Assembly (NCBI GenBank): GCA_023548195.1
Contig: JAJHZJ010000013.1
Coordinates: 1,683,001-1,747,000 of the forward strand
Direction: 5' to 3'
From: Bettongia penicillata ogilbyi
Lineage: Eukaryota; Chordata; Mammalia; Diprotodontia; Potoroidae
DNA: 64,000 nucleotides
A program made the translations under genes and the position numbers. Under the pieces are notes generated by a model. That model was not told the DNA's origin. It ran no database searches and saw nothing but the letters and a program-made list of their open reading frames with translations. Of the stretch, positions 19,801-31,860 are shown piece after piece (position 1 is the first letter of the stretch; every line of letters begins with the position of its first letter).

Positions 19801-22411
19801 TTTTTTTTGGGGGGCTTTTTTTGTTTTTGTAGTTTTATTTTTTTTCGACATTCATTTCCACAAAATTTTGAGTTCCAATTTTTCTCCCCATCTCTCCCCT
19901 CCACCCCATAACACCTTGCATTCTAATTACTCCTTCCCTCAATGTGCCCTCCCTTATATCACACCCCATCTTTCCCTTATCTCCATCTTCTCTCTTTTTT
20001 TGCAGGGCAAGATTGATTTCTATACCCCATTACCTGTATTTCTTATTTCCCAGTTGTATGCAATAACAGTTTTCAACATTCATTTCTAAAACTTTGAGTT
20101 CCAACTTCTCTCCCTTCATTCCTCCCCACCCATCCCTACTGAGAAGGCAAGCAATTCAATACAGGCTATATATGTGTCTTTTTTGCAAGAGACTTCCATA
20201 ATAGTCATATTTTGTAAGACTAACTATATTTCCCTCCATCCTATTCTGCCCCCAATTTCTTCTATTCTCTCTTTTGACCTTGTCCCTCCACAAAGTGTTT
20301 ACTTCTAATTACTCCCTTCTCCCATTTGACTTCTCTTCTATCATCCCCCACCCCACTTGTCCCCTTCTCCCCTGCATTCCTGTAGTGTAAGATAGATTTT
20401 CATACTAAATTGAGTGAGGATGTTATTCTCTCCTTAAGTCATTTCCTCCCTTTTCTCCTTCATTGAAAAAGCTTTTCTTATCTCTTTTATGAGTGATAGT
20501 TTGTTCCATTCCATTTCTCCCTTTCTCCTCCCAATATATTCCTCTCTTACCCCTTAATTTTATTTTTTATACATATATCATCCCTTCTGATTCAACTCAA
20601 ACTGTGCTCTCTGTTGATATGTATGTGTGTGTTTGTGTGTGTGTGTATAATCCCTCTACTTACTCAAATACTGAGAAAAGTCTCAAGACTTACAAATATG
20701 TAATATTATTAATATTACATATTCCATGTAGGAATGTAAACAGTTCAGCTTTAGAAAGTCCTTTGTGATTTCTCTTTCCTGTTCACCTTTTCATGCTTCT
20801 CTTGATTCTTGTGTTTGAAAGTCAAATTTTCTCTTCAGTGCTAGTCTTTTCATCAAGAATGAGTGAAAGTCCTCTATATCATTGAATGACCATTTCTTCC
20901 CCTGAAGTATTATACTCAGTTTTGCTGGGTAGGTGAGTCTTGGTTTTAATCCCAGTTCCTTTGACTTCTGGAATACTCTATTCCAAGTCCTTTGATCCCT
21001 TAATATTGAAGCTGCCAAATCCTGTGTTATCCTGATTGTATTTCTACAATACTCGAATTGTTTCTTTCTAGCTGCTTGCAGTATTTTCTTCTTGACATGG
21101 GAACTCTGAAATTTGGCCACAATATTCCTAGGAGTTTCTCTTTTTGTGTCTTTTTCAGGAGGTCATCAGTGGTTTCTTTCAATATTTATTTTGCCCTCTG
21201 GTTGTAAGATATCAGGGCAGTTTTCCTTGATAATTTCATGAAAGATAACATCTAGGCTCTGTTTTTGATCATGGCTTTCAGATTGTCCCATAACTTTTAA
21301 ATGGTCTCTCCTGGACCTATTTTCCAGGTCAGTTGCTTTTCCAATAAGATATTTCACTTTATCTTCCATTTTTTCATTCCTTTGGTTTTGTCTTGTAACT
21401 TCTTGGTTTATCATATAGTTATTAGCTTCCCTGAACTCCACTCTCATTTTTAAAGAACTATTTTCTTCAGTGAGCTTTTGAACCTCCTTTTCCATTAGTC
21501 TAATTCTGCTTTCTAAAGCCTTCTTCTCCTCATTGGTTTTTTGGATCTCTTTTTCCAATTGAATTAGCCTATTTTTAAAGGTGTTATTTTCCTCAACATT
21601 TTTTGGGTCTCCTTTAGCAAGCTGCTATCTCACTTTTCAAGCTCTGCCATGGCCTAGGCCCATTGTATATACATTTTGGAGGTACTAGATGCAGAAGCCT
21701 TGACTTCCTCCGACAGTATGCTTTGTTCTTCCTCATCTGAAAGGATGGAAAGAAATACCTGTTCACCCAGAAAGTAACCTTCTATGGTCTTATTTTTTCC
21801 CCTTTTTTGGGCATTTTCCCAGCCAGTTACTTGATTTCTGAATCCTTTGTCAAGTGGAGGGTCCTAGTACTCCTGTTCACCCCAGGGCCATGCTAGTGCT
21901 GAGATTCAGATCAGCTGCTCAATTCCCCCAGGGGCTTTATGCTCCGTGCTCCAAAAATGGAACAATGGACACTGGTTGCTGCCTGCTGTGGCCAGAAGCC
22001 TCTGCTGCCCAGCCTCTGCTGCTGCCTTGGGCTGGGGCCAGGGGTGAATTCTGCTCCCTTCTTTCTCAGATTGAAAAAGCCCCCTCACTGACCTTTGGTG
22101 CCTGTGGGTTAAGGGATCTGTGAACCAATGCTGCTTCTGGGGATTTCATCTCTGAAGCCTGTTCTGGTTCTGTTCCTCCCAGAGTTGAGCTGCTGAGGCT
22201 AGGTTGGACTCCGCTCTGAGCCTGGGGCAACAGACCTTTCCCATCGGCCTTCCAGGTCACACTGGGCTGGAAATCTTCTCCACTCCATCTTTCTGTGACT
22301 TCTGCTGCTCTAGAATTTGTTGAGAGTCTTTCTTTACAGGCATTTTATGGGCTGTGGGGGAGGAGCTAAAGTATGTACATCTTTATACTCTACCATCTTG
22401 GCTCTACCCCC
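19801..22411 (-). mobile_element. HAL1 copy 2, decayed but nearly full length
   Basis: On the minus strand it has the 5' end GGGGGTAGAGCCAAGATGGT (about 22411), a 5' UTR, broken ORF1 (about 21812 to 20791), the same ORF2-less 3' region as copy 1, and a T-run at 19801 marking poly(A). The flanks carry ATATAGGGTTTTT (left) and ATATAGGTTTTT followed by AA (22413-22424), a target duplication at a canonical TTTT/AA L1 endonuclease site. Most CpGs have been lost, so it is older than copy 1. Confidence 0.85.
20791..21812 (-). pseudogene. HAL1 ORF1, frameshifted
   Basis: Two open pieces remain. One (21558-21166) covers the second half of the coiled coil and the RRM start (LENRSRRDHLKVMGQSESHD). The other (21120-20791) covers the C-terminal domain (AKFQSSHVKKKILQAARKKQ; RLTYPAKLSIILQGKKWSF). 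Between them the frame is lost. The N-terminus near 21812-21730 reads MPKKG and then shifts frame; the shifted reading keeps KTIEGYF. It is not functional. Confidence 0.85.
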
Positions 22412-22424
22412 AATATAGGTTTTT

Positions 22425-22660
22425 AAGTTGCTTTTTGTAAATTTTATTTTATTTTTTTCAATTACTTGTAAAGGTAGTTTGCAACAACCATTTTTATAAG
22501 ATTGTGAGTTCCAAATTTTCTCCCTCTTTCCTTCCCTTCCCCATCCCTAAGATAGCAAGCAATCTAATATACATTGCATATGTACAATCATGTTAACTAT
22601 TAGCTATATATTTGATATATCTATGGGCCCAGTTAGTTTTTGACAGAAAAAAAAAGCAGT
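22425..22660 (-). mobile_element. L1 3' UTR fragment
   Basis: 'gattgtgagttccaaatttt', 'ctccctctttccttccctt' and 'atagcaagcaatctaatata' are the antisense 3' UTR of marsupial L1, seen again at 35.4 and 47.4 kb. Confidence 0.65.
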
Positions 22661-24475
22661 CACTTGACTGGCCAAAGACTTAGGAAACTGCTTCTTATTC
22701 CTTTCTCTGGAGCCCATCATTCAAATTCTTCCTGATACCTTCTTAATTTTTCACACTAAAAGGAAGAAGATAATTGATGAACTCACCCTCACACTGGACA
22801 GCAACCAGACAGGGCAATCAGTCTGAAAACACACCAATGATCTCTTGGGAAAGAGGTGATGGATGACAGGTATGAAATGAGTTATACATTTTCAGATATG
22901 ACTACTGTGATTTGTTTTGCTTGACAACACTTATCTATTACAAAGGAGAGTAACATGGGGGATATGGATGAGTGGAAAGTGACAATGATGTCTTTTAAAA
23001 GCATCAACAAGGCTATTTTTTTAAAAGAAAAGAAAGGATAGGAGTAACCATTTGTGTCTAGTGGCACTGAGTAGTTGTCTTGATTGATAGTTGCTAATTA
23101 GCCTTGCAGAGTTCTGTGAAGCACTGGTAGACAATCAAAAACAGTGAGCATGTCTGCTGGAGACAACATGCCAAATTTATGCTTTATAGTAATAGGCAGA
23201 CCATCATCTTGCAGGTATGTGCCATGAGTCAAGAGAGACAGGGAACAAGACAGGATGGACAGATGGATTTGAGTTCTCTTTGCTGCTAGGAAAACTATAC
23301 AAAACCACTGCATAGTTCGCTCTCAGTATCATCTATATTCACAAGGACAATAAATATATTTTACTTATGCTCAGAGAAAATGACTGTCAGGAACTTTAAA
23401 GTTAGTAAAGGAAGACCAAAAGTGAGAAATAGCAACATCATTACTTCTATCCTAGAACTGACCTGAGCTAGAAAAGGCTAAAAATTCACTTGAATCCACA
23501 GATCTTATGAGGATATTATTGATGTAGCAAAAGAATTTCCCAGAATTCATCAGTAAGAAGCCCTAGCTTTTCTCACAAGTAACAACATTTATGCTAGTCC
23601 TCTATTATTTCCAGAAAGACTAAAAAACATACCTAATTCCTGGATGTTTTCATTATCAGCTCTGCCTTTTGAGTATTCATTCAAGTGTGGAACCAATACA
23701 ATAAAAGAATATTGGATAGAGAAACAGATCATTGAAGTTGGGGGGAGGAGGGGTTTTTAGAGGGGCCATCAATATCAATATTGAAGACCCTGAGAATTAT
23801 TGCTAGATATGATATAGTAAGGAAACCAAGTATACAAGTTAATGAGATAGCTGAGAGAATGACCTGGAGGGTGACAGCTTATAGCAGTAAAGATATAATA
23901 GAAAGAAGGTGATGGAAATAGACTATATGGATTTCAAAAGAGAAAAGGGTTTTCTTGTGGGGTAGAGAAGTGGTCTAGAAGTGATAGGGAGGAATATGGC
24001 ATATTGAATCAAGGAAAGTGGGATAAAGTGTCCATTCCCCCACTGGAAAGGGTTGTAAGGTTGTATATGATATGCTTGGGGAAGAGCTATTAGTCAGTGA
24101 CATTGAGGTAATAGAAGGAATATTGGTTGAAAGTCTGAGGATTTAGGGGAGCTTGTTGAGAATAGAACTGGTATCTATATGTAATACTGGTTGTCATGGT
24201 ATCTTGGAATTATACATTCATAGAATAAGCTTGAAGATGCTTAACTGAAGGTGTCCTGAGAGTACTTGAAATGCTTGGGCAGCTTGAAAACAATAGTACT
24301 TAGCATCTAGGTAGCAAGAATAATAAATTTCCCCCATACTACCCAAGCTTCATGATCGCATCCCCACTTTTTAGCTGTGGGTTTGCTTCAACCTGCTTGC
24401 CTGCAGAAGAATTTGTGGTACTGGCTATGGAGGCAAAAAATCCTGGCTGTGACTCTGCTTCTCACCAACAATAAT
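22661..24475. other. No gene or repeat recognised
   Basis: A 1.8-kb AT-rich, largely unique-looking stretch. There is no long open frame, and the short ones show no domain. Confidence 0.35.
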
Positions 24476-24479
24476 AGTT

Positions 24480-24710
24480 CATATTGATGTAATACTTTAA
24501 TTTTGACAAAGTGCTTTAACAAATTTGATCCTTAAACTGGCACTGTAAGATAGGTGCTATAATTATCCTCATTTTCCAGATGAGAAAACTAAACTCAGTG
24601 AGGTTAAATGACTTGTCTGAGTTCACACAGTAAGTGACTTAAGTAGGATTTGAACCTAGTCTTTCTGAGTCCAAGTGCGGCATTTCATCCACTACACAGT
24701 GCTATATACC
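24480..24710 (-). mobile_element. MIR, reverse orientation
   Basis: 'gcactgtaagataggtgcta', 'ttaaatgacttgtctgagtt' and 'taggatttgaacctagtctt' are ordered as antisense MIR. Confidence 0.8.
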
Positions 24711-24789
24711 AAAGTAACAAGGTTATAATACTTGACTAGGACTCTTACCATCCACTGCTTCCTGCTCTTTACATTGGCATACTATTTAG

Positions 24790-24870
24790 TATTATACATT
24801 TATATAATATAAATATGTGTATATATAAAAATATAATGTAACTATATAATAAATACATATTATACATTTC
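24790..24870. repeat. AT-rich low-complexity DNA
   Basis: Alternating TATA-type sequence without a strict unit. Confidence 0.8.
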
Positions 24871-24874
24871 CATG

Positions 24875-25135
24875 GGGCTTTAGAGCTTTACCAGTATTTT
24901 CTTCATAACAATCCTATAAGGTAGTACAAGTATTATTCTCATTTTACATATTGGGAAACTGAGGCTTAAAAGGTGAAGCCATGTGCCCATGGTGACATGG
25001 CAAGCAAAGGCTGGATTTAAAACAAACAAACCCTTGTAACTTCCACCAAGATGGCTAAATAATTTTCTTTTGTAGTTTACTAGGGCTATCAGAATAAATT
25101 ACATAACCAAGAAAGAGAATTGTATTGTAAATTGT
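24875..25135. repeat. Direct duplication, left copy (includes a MIR)
   Basis: The antisense MIR (gggaaactgaggcttaaaag) is followed by non-MIR sequence such as 'caagatggctaaataatttt', 'agggctatcag' and 'accaagaaagagaattgtat'. The same order recurs at 26815-27085. Confidence 0.65.
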
Positions 25136-26400
25136 CCCTGTTTAAAACAAAGGGCACAAGTTTCTCTCTTTTTCCTCTTATGGCCTCAAAAAAAGTGAGG
25201 GGCAAAGTGTATTTGATCTCCACTCCCCTACTTCCTGCCTGACAGAAATCCTGTGTCCTTATGTAAGCTACAATTAATCCTGCCTGTTTTGAAAGACTTA
25301 GAAAGATGAGGCTGTTATGCATAGACTCCAGTGGCTTTAAAGTATACTGTTCTATTTCTCTGTAACGCAAATTGACAAGGACTCTAAATTAGGCAACTAA
25401 CTAGAAAATGAGGTTTGAAAGCCATCTTTAACAGCAGCCAGGAGCCAGGCCTTTGAGACTATAAAGAAAAGACCAGAGTGGGAGGATAGTTGTCATGCTG
25501 AGGAATATGCTGACAGAAACAGAGGGGTGGAGATCAATTGGGAAAAGAGCAGAATGAATCTTAGTACTGAAACATCTTTCCTGAGGAGACAAATTTTGAC
25601 ATTCAGTAGACATTCTGAGATGGATAATATGTAGAACATTAGAACAGAGACTAGAATATTGGCTTTCCCCTACTCTTTCTCTACTAGAAATGAGCCAGGT
25701 TCCCCTAGAACTTCCTAGCTGGATTCTTTGACTTGCACACTGGACCAGAGGACAGAATTGGTCCAGTAGGTGTTATACTGTGATGTGTATGTGGAGACTC
25801 AAAGAATGTATAGGAGTATAAGGCATAGATGTTATAGGAGGAAATTATAGAATGCTAGAGTCAGTAGGGACCTTAGCAATCATCTATACAACCCCTCCAT
25901 TTGTAGAGAAATAATTTGGCTTGCCAAATCTAAAGCCAAAACTGGGTTACCCAAGTGGCTCACCAATTATTAATTAATGTGTAAGCCTTGGGCAACTGAC
26001 AGTCAATGGAGACGGCAAAGAGAGTGGCCAAAACAAAAGCAGAGCAAGCACTGGTCAGGGGTCAAAATGGGATGAGGAAAGAGGATGAGAATTTCTCTAA
26101 AAAGCAGATAAGCGGGCAGAGGGACATTCCTAATCAAAACTGAAGATTGGGCAAGTGGAGGAACAGACAGAGACATGTTCAGTGAATTAGACTGGGCAAA
26201 AGAGAAATCAAATAAGTGGGGAGGCAGTATGAGATGTTAGGTCAGAAGTGAGAGCAGAGTAAGACATATTGCTGAAATTTCCTGGAACAAGAGCCCTCCT
26301 TATTCAAAGTTTTCTAGAGAACCTCTTTCTGGAAAAAGATGTCTGAGTCTGGGCTTAAAGCACTCTAGTTACCACAGAACTGGAGTCCTCCCTGGACTCC
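25136..26400. other. No gene recognised; one MIR fragment
   Basis: A diverged antisense CORE-SINE lies at about 25855-25960 (gagtcagtagggaccttagc). The rest shows nothing I can name. Confidence 0.35.
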
Positions 26401-26404
26401 TGTG

Positions 26405-26760
26405 TCCTATATCATGGGAGGTATTGAAATCTATTTATCATAATAATGACAATTTACACATAGCAGAGGCTGAACGGGCTGAATGAATCCATACAACATG
26501 TTCAGAGTTGCCCTTCCTGTTTCCAGTCAACTTTGGGGGAATTTTGTGATTGTTTTCTGGCTATGCATGATTCATCATTCAAGGGTTTACTCTGTGAAAT
26601 GATGAAAAGTCACCTAATTGGTTGCTGAGCCAGAACAGCTGATGATTCACTCAGTAGTTGTACAAAGGGAATTGACCTTCTCCTCCACCTCTTTCTTCCT
26701 TTCTAGATTAGAATTATGTGAGGACTTTATTAGCTATTTACTGAGAGATAGATGGGAGAA
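26405..26760. other. Repeat-free segment, candidate conserved non-coding element
   Basis: About 300 bp with no transposon similarity, moderate complexity, and clustered homeodomain- and E-box-like words (CCTAATTGG, CAGCTGATGATTCA, TGATTCATCATTCA). Whether it is conserved cannot be judged from one genome. Confidence 0.2.
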
Positions 26761-26814
26761 GTGACATTGTCCTTCTCTTCCAACCAGAGAAAATATCAAT
26801 GATGACTAGCATTT

Positions 26815-27085
26815 TTATAATGCCTAAGAGTTTACTCATTGTTTTCCTCACAACAGTTTTATAAGCAAGGTAGTCCAAAGTATTATTCCCATTTTACATA
26901 TGAGGAAACTGAGACTCAAAGAGGTGATGCCCATGGTTATATGGCAAGTAAAGGTTGGATTATAAAACAAGAAAAATGTGGTACCTTCTATCAAGATAGC
27001 TAAACAATTTCATTTTCAGTTTTTCAGGGCTATCATGGCAAAACCCATAGCCAAGAAACTGAATTGCATTGTAGATTTTTTGTTA
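26815..27085. repeat. Direct duplication, right copy (includes a MIR)
   Basis: The MIR part is 'aggaaactgagactcaaaga'. The non-MIR part has 'caagatagctaaacaatttc', 'cagggctatcatgg' and 'gccaagaaactgaattgcat', parallel to 24875-25135 in the same orientation about 1.94 kb away. Confidence 0.65.
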
Positions 27086-27790
27086 AGAGCTGTAACTGCT
27101 CTTAAATCTCCGTGAACACATGCTCTGCCTTGGAGAGATTTTGCCTCTGTCCATAGTTGCTTTGTAGCTCTTTTGTTGATATTTTTTCTTGATTTTAGGT
27201 GAAGAATCTCCCAAGATTAATGTGAACAAATTTGGAGTTAACCTTGTGAATTGGGAAGGTCCAGAGTTCTTGAGACCTATCAGGTTGGAACTCGTTGGCA
27301 GCAGGGGAGGTTTCTGCCATAAACAGGCAGTGTCAAACGGAGTTGAAATGTGAAATGACTGATTAGCAGTCTTGCAAAACTTTGTATTCTGCTAAGGGTT
27401 CAATCTCAGCCTCCACAAACATTGCAACGTTGTTATAAATTACTGAATTTTGTTCTGAATTCTCTTAATGAACACAACACATCTTTATTGTTTAGTATTT
27501 GTTTTTGTGTGTAGGAATAAATTACCTGTCCCATACCTCATTTGTATTGTACATTTATTACCTCTTTTACTTTCCCTTTTTGGGGAACTTCTAGACTTGT
27601 AAGTCATACAGTTTCCTATAACTAGGAAACAGGGTGGGGGCCCTGGGTGGGGCAAGGTAGAGGACTTAGTGAACCAATTAGTGTGAGAAAAGGAAATGTT
27701 CAGATTAGAGGCAAACTCTTCCAGGACTGAACCTGGTCCAATCCAATGCCCTGGGTAACTAGATACAAAAGGATAAATGTCAGGAGTGTC
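27086..27790. other. No gene or repeat recognised
   Basis: No open frame with a recognisable domain. An acceptor-like 'cttgattttag' at about 27190 precedes 45 open codons or fewer, which is not enough to call an exon. Confidence 0.3.
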
Positions 27791-27794
27791 TCAA

Positions 27795-28015
27795 GGTTAG
27801 TTACTTAGCGCTTAAAAATAAGCCTGCAAAATGCTTCCATTTAAGCCTAGTTTAAGCCCTGTGAGGTAAGTACTACAGAATGTGTTGTTCCAATTTTCAG
27901 GAAGCTAACTGACTTGCTTATGGTCATACAGCTACTAAGTATTACAGAACAAATATGAACTCAGGTGTTCCTTCCCTCAAACCTCGTATTTTCTCTGATA
28001 TGTCATAATGCCTCT
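27795..28015 (-). mobile_element. MIR, reverse orientation
   Basis: 'agccctgtgaggtaagtact', 'gacttgcttatggtcataca' and 'aacaaatatgaactcaggtg' follow the antisense MIR order. Confidence 0.65.
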
Positions 28016-28109
28016 TGTGGTACAAAGGTAACTCTGCTGGGGCTATGATGGTTGGGTGACCTCTACAGAGCTCTGAAGAAGTAAGATTCTAATTCATCTC
28101 CCCAGGGTG

Positions 28110-28345
28110 GAGTCAAAGGGTTGATAATAATAGCATTAATTTAGGGCTTAACAAAAGTTATTATTCCATTTGATCTTTATAACAACTCTGAGAACTAAGT
28201 GCTATTGTTACCTTCACTTTACAGATGAAGAAACTGAGGCAGAACACAATTAAATGATTTGCTCAGGCTCACACAGCTAGTGTCTGAGGTTAGATTTGGA
28301 CTCAAGTTTTCCTGAGTCTATCCCCTATGCCACCTCTTGAGTTAA
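28110..28345 (-). mobile_element. MIR, near full length
   Basis: 'tacagatgaagaaactgagg', 'atttgctcaggctcacacag' and 'ctagtgtctgaggttaga' give a well-kept antisense MIR. Confidence 0.85.
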
Positions 28346-28915
28346 AGTACTATACTATCTCAATAATCCTCTTTTTCCATTTCTAACAGCATAATTTTTG
28401 ACAGTCACTATACATTATGACCACAAAAAACTTGAGACCTGGAGGGTTTTCCAGTTTGGGAAGAGAGGAAACTAACTTAAGATCAATTCTCAGATGGAAT
28501 GGCAAAGAGTTTTCATGACCTGGATATGACAGGAGTTTAGAGACTCTTGAGGAGAAAGAAAAGACAAAGCCATGTTCCATGGTAGCATCAGAACAGTGGC
28601 AGCATCCAGTGTCTGTTATATCTGTAGTTCCCTGCTTCAAGACCATGATAGATGATATCTTCATGAACTAGAAAAGAGGGATGTGTATGATCATATGCTT
28701 CTATCTTAGTGCTCTTTCAGCAAGAACACTGAAACCAACCAAATAATCTACCTCACTGCTCCCTTACTTCCCCTTAATTGTTTTTAAAAAATATTCTGCT
28801 AAAAAATACATTTGCCAGATTTATTATTTCATATAAATATCAGTAGTCCCTTTGTTTATGGCATGAAGGCATAATAGGAGCTATATAGGTGATAATTCCA
28901 AAGGCAGAATCACTA
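28346..28915. other. No gene or repeat recognised
   Basis: The 93-codon minus-strand frame (28383-28664) has no motif I recognise and no supporting context. Confidence 0.3.
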
Positions 28916-28919
28916 TGAT

Positions 28920-29260
28920 GTCTGCTTATAAATATGTGTGTATATATGTATATATTTAAATATGCATTTTCGTATATATTTTTGAGTGTATCTATATGTG
29001 CATATGTATATACATTCTTAAATACATATATATGTACATACATACATACTTATAGCAGACTTATCATAAGGATTCTGCTTTAGGAATTAAACACACATAT
29101 GGGTATGTCATATATCATATTACATGTCTGCTTCAGAGACATGAACCTGAGAGTAAATAGATATTACATATATATGTTTATTGGTGGGCCAAGCAGAAAT
29201 ATCTACACATTTATATTGGGTATCATATATATTATATGCATATACATGATATTAGTTAAT
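28920..29260. repeat. AT-rich TATA/CATA low-complexity tract
   Basis: Runs of ATATGTATATAT, ACATACATAC and similar dominate. It has no coding content. Confidence 0.8.
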
Positions 29261-29294
29261 AGCCATTTATTAAGCATCTACTGTGTGCCAGGAA

Positions 29295-29495
29295 GAGACA
29301 GGTAGGTAGCTCAGTGGAAAAACCACTGGGCCTGGAGTTCAAATCAAATTACTAGCTATGTGGCCTTGGACAAACCATGTAACCTCTGTCCACTGGAGGA
29401 AGAAATGGCAAACCAATTCAGTATCTTTGCCAAAAAAGCCCCATAGACAGCAAGAGATGGACATGACTTGAACAATAGTAATACTCCAGGAACTA
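29295..29495 (+). mobile_element. RTE-tailed SINE
   Basis: The head is 'caggtaggtagctcagtgga', the middle 'ctagctatgtggccttgga' and the end 'ggaagaaatggcaaacca', with a tail 'gcaagagatggacatgactt'. It is a diverged copy of the 9.7-kb family. Confidence 0.75.
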
Positions 29496-29530
29496 TGGTA
29501 ATCCAATCTAACACAGGATACCACATGAAA

Positions 29531-29533
<3 letters not shown>

Positions 29534-29564
<31 letters not shown>
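29534..29564. repeat. (GT)n microsatellite
   Basis: About 15 GT units. Confidence 0.98.
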
Positions 29565-29567
<3 letters not shown>

Positions 29568-29639
29568 GGTGCATAGACACTCACTGTGTGTGGTAAAAGT
29601 TTACAGTTTCTTACATGGTACCCTTCCATATTCTTTTTA

Positions 29640-30440
29640 GATGATTGTGACTGTAGGTGATTGTTGAATTCACAAATTAAAGGAACATTTTAAAAAAGCA
29701 AAACAGAACAAAAGCTTGTTGAAAGAATGAATGACCTCCTGTGTCCTAGATATTAGACTGAACTCTGTGAGAGACATACAGAGATGTAAAAAATAGAGAC
29801 CCTGCTCTCAAATGCTGCTTTTGGCACATGGGCCTTATAAGAGGTTCAAAGTAGGGAAGTTTTTTAAATTACCCTGAGCTCTCTAGATGGAAAGCTTTTC
29901 ATCAATGTGGGAGCAGCCTGACTTTTAAGGTTCAGCCTGGGCTTCTGGCCATAGCATGTGATCAGAGCCATGAGAGGTAACTCCCACTTAGTAATAGTCC
30001 TATAAAGAACGGTGTAGGGTTTCTGCCTAGCTCTGCCAAAAGGGCCAGGGTCCAAGGGAAGAAAATCACATTGGGAAAAAATTTTGGATAATTCTTTTTC
30101 TCAGATTCCAGAGGGATGGTGATTTCCCTCTGACTTCCTCCTGTCTATGATATGCAACCCATATAAATTGCTCTCATTAAATTCACTTATTCTTTTGACT
30201 ACATGTAAGAGAAGTACTTTATAGATTTCTCCAATACAGCTATTAATGAGGTCAGTTCACAGGTTCCATTCTAGAATGAGACAATGAGGTTGGCTGGGGG
30301 AAATATAGTTTCGTCATGGTCCCCAGTTATAGGATGGATAGGTACTAGACTTATGAATTCTGGAAAAAACTCCCCTTACAGATATAGGTCAGCCACTTCT
30401 ATGCCTCTTGAGAGTTTAGGTAATTTGCATAGGGTCATAC
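29640..30440. other. No gene or repeat recognised
   Basis: Unique-looking DNA with only short frames. Confidence 0.3.
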
Positions 30441-30444
30441 AGTA

Positions 30445-30770
30445 TTATGATGTTAATTATGTTAATGAGATCTTCCCCACCCATTAACGGGGCCTGCCTA
30501 TTAAGGAAAGCTTGATTTTGAGAGAATTGTTTTGTAGGAAGGCCCACACTTTTTGTTAATTTCTAATGAGGAACTGGTTTTCTCTGAAAAGTGTATATAT
30601 ATAGTCTGAGGTGAGGTTTTGTTTTGGGGCTTACTTATTGGAGGTGTTTGTTTGGTCAGATGAGACTCTGGGTTGCTGCTAAGGAGCCCCCTTCCCTTTT
30701 TTAAAATCCAGATGTTGGCGCTTCTCTCTCTGGTAACCTCAATAGAGGTTAGGGAATTTCCACCATTAGG
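30445..30770 (+). mobile_element. LTR fragment, same family as 37852-38387
   Basis: Read forward it matches the reverse complement of the 38-kb element, with 'gttaatgag...cttccc', 'cattaa', 'ggaaagctt', 'gatgagactctgggt', 'aaggagccccct' and 'cagatgttgg'. A TATATATATA box at about 30593 could be the LTR promoter. The 3' part (R-U5) is missing or too decayed. Confidence 0.6.
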
Positions 30771-31495
30771 CCACTAGGTCATTGGGAGATTAATTTGTCA
30801 GGATGTCTTGAAATGATTGTGGCTCTCATTCCCTCCCTCTTGGTCTGCCCCTGCTTCCCCATTGAGATAGAATGAGCTAATGTCTATAAAGGGGCTTTGT
30901 AACTATAACATAAAGCAAGTTGCAATCTACATGCTACTTTTCTTTTTACAAATGATACATTTATATTTGTATTTATAAATGATACATTTAAGAAATATAA
31001 GAAATTCTAATGGTTATGGCTCATTATCCAAAACTAACTTCCAAACACATTAGTATGACAAATAGCCTTTGGAAAACGAAAAAATATCACATTTTTCCAA
31101 TAATTTCTCCTTTTAGTTTCTAAATTCTAAACAATAACTTTTAGAGGACATCCTGGTCAAGACTCAGTCTTTGGTACGCGAAGGTGTGGGTGCTTCAGTT
31201 GGTAGACTCCCGAAGCTTCCTTTCCCCGGTGTACAGTCAAACCTTAGAAATGAATGCCTTTGTCCTATGAATCATCAAGGGCTTTCTAGATGTAAAAGAA
31301 ATTCTCTGAGAATATAAAGTAACTGGGAAAGGCTGTTGCCTGGTTAGAGACCAAACAACTGAGATTCCAGCTGCTACTTGCTTCAGGGCCTAACCCTGGC
31401 TCTTAAACTCTCTGATCTTACGCATTTATAAAATGTACATCAAGTGTTTAAGAGATTGACAGATGAAAAAAAGCACTTGCTGAACAAAGTGCTTT
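30771..31495. other. No gene recognised; small CpG-bearing patch
   Basis: Around 31175-31225 several CpGs occur in this CpG-poor DNA (TACGCGAAGG, TCCCGAAGC, CCCCGGTG), next to 'cttcagttggtagac', which resembles a tRNA A-box. No B-box follows at the right distance, so no tRNA is called. Confidence 0.25.
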
Positions 31496-31499
31496 GAGA

Positions 31500-31860
31500 T
31501 CAGAAGATGAAATAAGGCCAAGTAGGGCCTACTAGCTGTACTCAAGTATTTGAAGGATTTTCTGTGAAGAAGAGATTAGATTTATTCTGCTTGGCCCTGG
31601 AAAGCAGAACTAGGAAGAAGAGGTATGTTAAAGAGATACATCTTAGGTGCTGTTAACAATTAACCCTACCCAAAAGCAGAATGAGCTGCCTCCAGATGTA
31701 GCAAGCTGCCTTGGGAGATAAGTAAATTCTCTGTATTGCTGGAGGTGTTTGCAAAGGGCCACCACTTTTCCAGGGTGTTGTCAGGGATTTCTTATTTTGA
31801 TTCATGGATTGTACCTCTGAGATCTATTCCAACCTTGATATTCTGTGATTATAAAGTGTT
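31500..31860 (+). mobile_element. CR1/L3 3' region
   Basis: 'cagaatgagctgcctccaga', 'tgctggaggtgtttgcaaag' and 'gatctattccaaccttgata' followed by 'ttctgtgatta' are the CR1-type end. Confidence 0.75.

Noticed and set aside
27190..27345. Possible exon after an acceptor-like cttgattttag
   Set aside because: Frames are short, there is no convincing donor, and no protein similarity.
31175..31235. tRNA-like A-box (cttcagttggtagac) in a CpG-bearing patch
   Set aside because: No B-box (GGTTCRANTCC) at the right distance and no cloverleaf could be drawn.
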